A stretch of DNA of 9,662 nt from Verrucomicrobiia bacterium (GTDB taxonomy: Bacteria > Verrucomicrobiota > Verrucomicrobiia > Verrucomicrobiales > Akkermansiaceae), in contig CANHKJ010000101.1 of assembly GCA_947460915.1 (NCBI GenBank), positions 1-9,662 of the forward strand. The letters are read 5' to 3'. The notes beneath the pieces were generated by a model that saw only the letters and a program-made list of their open reading frames with translations, had not been told where the DNA came from and ran no database searches. The position numbers and the translations under genes were made by a program. Of the stretch, positions 6,413 to 9,662 are shown one piece after another; position 1 is the stretch's first letter; the number at the start of each line of letters is the position of its first letter.

Positions 6413-6449
6413 AAAAAAGCCGCCATCCCATGAGGATAGCGGCTTTTTT
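6413..6449. terminator. Bidirectional intrinsic terminator between convergent genes
   Basis: AAAAAAGCCGC (6413-6423) pairs perfectly with GCGGCTTTTTT (6439-6449). After one C-A mismatch, ATCC (6425-6428) pairs with GGAT (6434-6437), leaving a CATGA loop. The A-run and T-run flanking the GC core give a U-tract in both directions. It sits 25 bases after the L,D-transpeptidase stop and 20 bases beyond the tpiA stop, so it can end both transcripts. Confidence 0.93.
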
Positions 6450-6469
6450 GTTAGAATAATACTAGTCGC

Positions 6470-7240
6470 TTAGTTGGCTGGCGAACCGTTGGAAATGATG
6501 TCAACGAAACTTTGCGCATCGAGCGAGGCACCACCAATGAGAGCTCCGTCGATGTCGGGGCAGGCCATCAGCTCGGCCGCGTTGTTCGGCTTGACGCTGC
6601 CGCCGTATTGAATGCGGAGTTTTCCAGCAACCTCAGGACCGTAAAGATCGGAGATCACACTGCGGACAAAGGCGTGTGCCTCTTGTGCTTGCTCAGCGGT
6701 GGCCGTCACGCCGGTGCCGATCGCCCAGACAGGCTCATAGGCGACCACGGTGTCTTCCATATCGGAAGGTGTGATGCCGTCAAGACCTTCGGTGATCTGT
6801 GAGCGCAGGATGCTTTCGAGTTGTCCCGCGTTGCGTTCTTCGAGAGTTTCGCCGATGCAGAAGATCAACTTCAGGCCAGCCTCGCGGGCTTTTTTCATCT
6901 TGGCATTGATGACGGCATTGGTTTCTCCAAAAATCGAACGACGTTCGCTGTGACCGATGATCACGTGGCGGACGAGGATCTCACGCAGCATTTTGACGCT
7001 GATTTCTCCGGTATAGGCACCATCGTCAAACTGCGAGCAGTTTTGTGCTGCCATTTCCACACCACGTGCGTCGCGAAGTGCTTCGCTCAGGGTCGGCAGG
7101 GCGATGAAGGGGGCGGCGATTACGATGTCACTAGTCTGACGACCAGTGAGTTTGCTGAGGAAGGATTTCACAAAAGACTCGGTGTCCGAGGGACCTTTGT
7201 TCATTTTCCAGTTGGCGGCGAAAATAGGGCGGCGATACAT
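6470..7240 (-). CDS. tpiA: Triosephosphate isomerase
   Basis: The 256-residue protein is a complete TIM-barrel isomerase that interconverts dihydroxyacetone phosphate and glyceraldehyde 3-phosphate in the cytoplasm. Active-site residues are all present: N10 and K12 in NWKMN, H97 in IIGHSERR, and E169 in AYEPVWAIGTG, whose 170-177 stretch is the flexible loop 6. The phosphate-binding motifs YGGSV (212-216) and ALIGGASL (233-240) follow. Length and order match the bacterial family. It lies 29 bases downstream of pgk on the same strand and is almost certainly cotranscribed with it, ending at the shared terminator. No ribosome-binding site precedes the ATG; the 20 bases before it include TTACCC. 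Confidence 0.98.
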   Translation of the reverse strand: MYRRPIFAANWKMNKGPSDTESFVKSFLSKLTGRQTSDIVIAAPFIALPTLSEALRDARGVEMAAQNCSQFDDGAYTGEISVKMLREILVRHVIIGHSERRSIFGETNAVINAKMKKAREAGLKLIFCIGETLEERNAGQLESILRSQITEGLDGITPSDMEDTVVAYEPVWAIGTGVTATAEQAQEAHAFVRSVISDLYGPEVAGKLRIQYGGSVKPNNAAELMACPDIDGALIGGASLDAQSFVDIISNGSPAN

Positions 7241-7269
7241 AGTAATAAGGGTAATTTGTGGGTGAAAAA

Positions 7270-8463
7270 TTAGACGTTGGTGAGAGCGGCAACACCTGGG
7301 AGCTCTTTGCCTTCCAGCAATTCGAGCGATGCGCCACCACCAGTGGAGATGAAGTTCATATCGTCATCGAGGCCAAATTTGTTGACTGCGGTCACGGAGT
7401 CACCACCGCCGACGATCGATACGGCATCGGAATCGGCCACGGCTTGTGCTATGGCGCGGGTGCCCTCAGCGAAGGACCCGATCTCGAACACACCCATCGG
7501 GCCGTTCCAGAGAATTGTCTTAGCGGAGGCGATTTCTTTGCTGAACTCAGCGATCGCTTGCGTGCCGATGTCGATGCCTTCCCAGCCCTCGGGGATTTCT
7601 CCACCATCGGCATAAGGAGCAGTGACTTTCGTCTCGGCACCATCTTTGAACTCCTGTGTGATGCGGTTGTCGGCAGGAAGAAGGAAACGAATGCCCTTGT
7701 CTTTGGCATTTTTCAAAATGTCCAAGGCGAGATCAAGCTTGTCGGTCTCGACGCGTGAGCCGCCCATGTTGTGACCGAGGGCTTTGAGGAAGGTGTAGGC
7801 CATGGCACCACCGATGACGAAGGTATCAGCCTTGGCCATGAGCGAGTTGATTACCTGAATCTTATCGGAGACCTTGGCGCCGCCCATGATCACGAGAAAC
7901 GGACGCTCGGCTTGATCAAGTTTATCGACGAGGTATTCCAGCTCACGAGCCATCAGGAAGCCCATCGCGCTTTGCTTGACGAAATGAGTCACACCCTCGG
8001 TGGAAGCGTGGGCGCGGTGCGCTGTGCCAAAGGCATCATTCACAAAAATTTCGGCTTGGCCGGCGAGCTTCTTGGCGTGGTCGGCATTATTCGCTTCGTC
8101 TTCCGCATAAAAGCGGGTGTTTTCGAGCAAAAGAACTTGGCCTGCTTGCAGTCCAGCACGCAGTGCCTCAACCTCGGCACCGATCGAATCAGGCGCGAGT
8201 GTAACGTCTTGGCCCAGCAGTTCACTCAAACGCACAGCAGCAGGCTTGAGGCTCAACTCAGCTGTCACACCCTTCGGGCGGCCGAGGTGTGAACACAAGA
8301 CCAACTTGGCGCCGCCAGCAAGGAGATGCTTGATCGATGGCACCGCTGCGGTGATGCGAGTGTCGTCGGTGATCGCGCCGTCTTTGAGCGGGACATTGAA
8401 GTCGACACGCATGAGAACTTCCTTATTGCGGACATCAAGATGTTGAATGGATAGCTTGGCCAT
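7270..8463 (-). CDS. pgk: Phosphoglycerate kinase
   Basis: The 397-residue protein transfers phosphate between 1,3-bisphosphoglycerate and ADP, a substrate-level ATP step of glycolysis. Family motifs in order: RVDFNVP (19-25), SHLGRP (58-63), LLLENTRFY (111-119), NDAFGTAHRAHAS (142-154), GGAKVSDKI (194-202), WNGPMGVFE (319-327), GGGDS (352-356) and STGGGAS (373-379). The nucleotide- and sugar-binding residues are intact. The frame stays open to 8577, but ATG 8463 (MAKLSIQHLDV) is chosen because it matches the usual N-terminus and length; the extra 38 residues look like translated intergenic DNA. tpiA follows after 29 bases. The 115 bases upstream carry several inverted repeats and may hold the promoter of the pgk-tpiA unit. 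Confidence 0.98.
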   Translation of the reverse strand: MAKLSIQHLDVRNKEVLMRVDFNVPLKDGAITDDTRITAAVPSIKHLLAGGAKLVLCSHLGRPKGVTAELSLKPAAVRLSELLGQDVTLAPDSIGAEVEALRAGLQAGQVLLLENTRFYAEDEANNADHAKKLAGQAEIFVNDAFGTAHRAHASTEGVTHFVKQSAMGFLMARELEYLVDKLDQAERPFLVIMGGAKVSDKIQVINSLMAKADTFVIGGAMAYTFLKALGHNMGGSRVETDKLDLALDILKNAKDKGIRFLLPADNRITQEFKDGAETKVTAPYADGGEIPEGWEGIDIGTQAIAEFSKEIASAKTILWNGPMGVFEIGSFAEGTRAIAQAVADSDAVSIVGGGDSVTAVNKFGLDDDMNFISTGGGASLELLEGKELPGVAALTNV

Positions 8464-8492
8464 GGGCAGTGGGTAAGCGGATGAGGGGACGA

Positions 8493-8506
8493 ATGTCAAG
8501 TGACAT
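8493..8506. promoter_or_regulatory. Inverted repeat ATGTCA-AG-TGACAT upstream of pgk, overlapping a TTGACA
   Basis: The 14-base element has perfect 6-base arms around 2 bases and ends 30 bases before the pgk ATG. On the minus strand it contains TTGACA (8499-8494), a perfect -35 hexamer. However, the matching -10 position, 17 bases on, reads TTACCC, a poor hexamer. It could be an operator for pgk-tpiA. The match is short enough to be chance. Confidence 0.28.
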
Positions 8507-8510
8507 GAAT

Positions 8511-8521
8511 CACGAATCGTG
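8511..8521. promoter_or_regulatory. Inverted repeat CACGA-A-TCGTG upstream of pgk
   Basis: This perfect 5-base-arm palindrome lies five bases from the ATGTCA repeat. A GATACT (minus strand, 8529-8524) just upstream could be a -10 box, which would put the start point inside this palindrome. The nearest -35-like TTGGCA (8555-8550) is 20 bases away, longer than normal. A regulatory role is plausible but not shown. Confidence 0.22.
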
Positions 8522-8558
8522 CCAGTATCTGCAAAAATCGTCGCGAAAGTGCCAACGT

Positions 8559-8572
8559 TTTGGATCTCCAAA
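8559..8572. repeat. Small inverted repeat after the coiled-coil gene
   Basis: TTTGG and CCAAA pair across ATCT. On the minus strand it lies seven bases after the stop of the coiled-coil gene, between it and pgk. No U-tract follows, so it does not look like an intrinsic terminator, and read-through from exbBD into pgk remains possible. Confidence 0.22.
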
Positions 8573-8578
8573 GCCAAT

Positions 8579-9064
8579 TTACCTAGCCCCTGCTTGCTTC
8601 AACTTGGTGATGGCTTCGTTAAGCTTACGGCTCTGGGCCTCTAGGAGGGCGTTTTGCTCTTTGATGGTAGCATCGCGCTTTTTGATGGCTTCTTGCCATT
8701 CGGTAACTTGGGCGGTGACTTGATCGGTGAGCTCTTTGTTTTGTGCATCGCGCTGGGCGATGAGTTGATCGCGCTCGGCGGTGAGCGTGGCGAGTTGATC
8801 GCTCTGGGCTTTTTGGGCGAGGGCAGATTCTTCGGCTGATTTCTGAGCGGCAGTGAGCGCTACCTTGAGGTCGGCAAGATCGGCGCTGAGGCTAGCGGCA
8901 CGATCAAGGGCCTCATCGCGCGTTTCCTCGGTGCTGCGCAGTTCTTTCTGCACATTACGAAAGGCTTGGCGCTGAAGCTCGTTCTTACTCCATTGGAGCA
9001 ATACGACGCCTAACAAAAGCAAGCATCCCACGGCATTGATGATGGTGAAGAGATGCTTTTTCAT
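8579..9064 (-). CDS. Membrane-anchored coiled-coil protein in the exbBD cluster
   Basis: I do not recognise a named family. The 161-residue protein has a short basic N-terminus (MKKH), one transmembrane segment (about 5-25, INAVGCLLLLGVVLLQW) and then an almost unbroken charged helix to the end (about 28-155), rich in Ala, Glu, Gln, Lys and Leu with heptad-like spacing, typical of a coiled coil. There is no globular C-terminal domain and no TonB or TolA signature. The charge pattern suggests the long helix lies in the periplasm. Its ATG overlaps the exbD stop (ATGA, 9064-9061), so it is translated directly after ExbD and may be a stalk, spacer or scaffold partner of the ExbB/ExbD motor; that role is inference. 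About 120 residues of coiled coil could span roughly 18 nm if extended. Confidence 0.82.
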   Translation of the reverse strand: MKKHLFTIINAVGCLLLLGVVLLQWSKNELQRQAFRNVQKELRSTEETRDEALDRAASLSADLADLKVALTAAQKSAEESALAQKAQSDQLATLTAERDQLIAQRDAQNKELTDQVTAQVTEWQEAIKKRDATIKEQNALLEAQSRKLNEAITKLKQAGAR

Positions 9065-9477
9065 TTTTTCGTTTCAAAGCTCACGCGTTCAATGCCCGCA
9101 GCGCGCACGGCATCGAGTAGGCGCATGACTTGTTGGTGGCGTGCATCGGCGTGGGCGGCGATGAGTACGTTGACATCGTCGCGATTTTCAAGGGCTGCGA
9201 GCTTATCGGTGACTTCGGTAGGAGTTAGGATCGTTTGGTCAAGGGTGATAACGCCGTTTTCGTTGATGGCAAAGTGAAAGGGTGGCACGCTTTTCTCAGC
9301 AAGTGCGGCATCGGACTCGGGGAGCTCGATAGGCACGCGATTGAGCTGAGTCATGCTGAGGCTGACGAGCATGAAACTGGCTAGCAGGAAAAACATGATG
9401 TCGATGAGCGGCACGATCTCGATTCGCGCTTCGTCATGGCCGTCGGCATCGGCGCTGCTGGAGAGTTTGACCGGCAT
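9061..9477 (-). CDS. exbD: Biopolymer transport protein ExbD/TolR family
   Basis: The 138-residue protein has a cytoplasmic N-terminus (1 to about 20), one transmembrane helix (about 22-42) and a periplasmic domain. The helix starts IVPLIDIMFFLLASFM, and D26 is the conserved aspartate that takes part in proton translocation in ExbD and TolR. The periplasmic part has the usual pattern: PIELPES (49-55), INENGVITLD (71-80) and VLIAAHADARHQQVMRLLDAVRAAGI (104-129). With ExbB it forms an inner-membrane complex that turns proton flow into mechanical energy for TonB- or Tol-type transport. It starts 11 bases after the exbB stop and overlaps the following coiled-coil gene by four bases, which indicates a tight operon. 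ExbD versus TolR cannot be separated by sequence alone; no TonB, TolA or TolB is in view. Confidence 0.95.
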   Translation of the reverse strand: MPVKLSSSADADGHDEARIEIVPLIDIMFFLLASFMLVSLSMTQLNRVPIELPESDAALAEKSVPPFHFAINENGVITLDQTILTPTEVTDKLAALENRDDVNVLIAAHADARHQQVMRLLDAVRAAGIERVSFETKK

Positions 9478-9488
9478 AATGATCGTGA

Positions 9489-9662
9489 TTAGGAACGGGG
9501 TGCCTGGTAGGTGGAGAGATCGTGGCCGTGGGCTTTAGCCGCACCGGCGAGAAGTTCAATGTGGTTGATCCAATACTCAAGCTTACCGCGCAGAAGCGCC
9601 GTTTTTTTGCGGAAAAAATTGAAGGGCAGCAAGCAAAGGATGGCGATGCCGAGGCCCGCAGC
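9489..9662 (-). CDS. exbB: ExbB/TolQ/MotA-family proton channel protein, C-terminal 57 residues (5' part beyond window)
   Basis: The minus strand is open from the window edge to TAA at 9491-9489. The visible part begins AAGLGIAILCLLPFNFFRKK, matching the end of the last transmembrane helix of ExbB (GLxxAIxxxxxYNxF) and the basic cytoplasmic segment after it, then an amphipathic tail (LRGKLEYWINHIELLAGAAK). Position immediately before exbD supports the call. The family forms the pentameric proton channel around the ExbD dimer. The start, the first two transmembrane helices and the channel threonines are outside the window, so a TolQ identity cannot be excluded. Confidence 0.85.
   Translation of the reverse strand, partial: AAGLGIAILCLLPFNFFRKKTALLRGKLEYWINHIELLAGAAKAHGHDLSTYQAPRS

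Noticed and set aside
6821..8446. Long plus-strand frames opposite tpiA and pgk (such as 6821-7273, 7258-7758, 7771-8292)
   Set aside because: They mirror the codon pattern of two unmistakable glycolytic enzymes on the minus strand and have no recognisable domain.
8464..8577. N-terminal extension of phosphoglycerate kinase by 38 residues
   Set aside because: The family starts at the MAKLSIQHLDV region; the extension covers palindromic intergenic DNA and has no family match.

Overview
The window is a compact, gene-dense bacterial chromosome segment with no gap longer than about 155 bases between genes. No rRNA, tRNA, CRISPR array, insertion sequence or phage gene is visible. The gene mix suggests Verrucomicrobiota or a close PVC-group relative: a formylglycine-type sulfatase, an ExbB/ExbD pair, a prepilin with a long arginine-rich leader, an HTH-metallo-beta-lactamase fusion, and HflX next to an L,D-transpeptidase. 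This placement is inferred from gene content, not from a marker gene.

Left part (1-940, minus strand). A prepilin/pseudopilin gene is cut by the window edge (1-245). Upstream of it is an intergenic stretch with two back-to-back palindromes (326-359). Next is an RppH-like Nudix hydrolase (400-939, or 400-864 with the shorter start).

Left-centre (977-3768, plus strand). Three genes probably form one transcript: a secreted coiled-coil protein of unknown function, an N-terminal HTH fused to a metallo-beta-lactamase-fold hydrolase whose start overlaps the preceding stop (TGATG), and an exported sulfatase 21 bases later. A 154-base gap follows with a small stem-loop and a doubtful 39-codon ORF.

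Centre (3923-6387, plus strand). The ribosome-associated GTPase HflX and a three-domain L,D-transpeptidase (peptidoglycan-binding, LysM-like, YkuD) overlap through an ATGA junction. A strong bidirectional intrinsic terminator (6413-6449) separates this unit from the convergent right half.

Right part (6470-9662, all minus strand). In transcription order: the C-terminus of ExbB (cut by the edge), ExbD, a membrane-anchored coiled-coil protein, a 115-base palindrome-rich gap, phosphoglycerate kinase, and triosephosphate isomerase ending at the shared terminator. ExbB and ExbD would form a proton-driven energiser at the inner membrane. The coiled-coil protein translated in overlap with ExbD is a plausible periplasmic partner. 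pgk and tpiA supply lower and upper steps of glycolysis.

No start codon in the window is preceded by a convincing Shine-Dalgarno sequence. Most genes are ordinary housekeeping or envelope genes. I see no multi-gene system that looks clearly new. The best leads are the HTH-MBL fusion with its coupled secreted partner, the coiled-coil protein in the exbBD cluster, the palindrome clusters upstream of the prepilin and of pgk, and the absent ribosome-binding sites.
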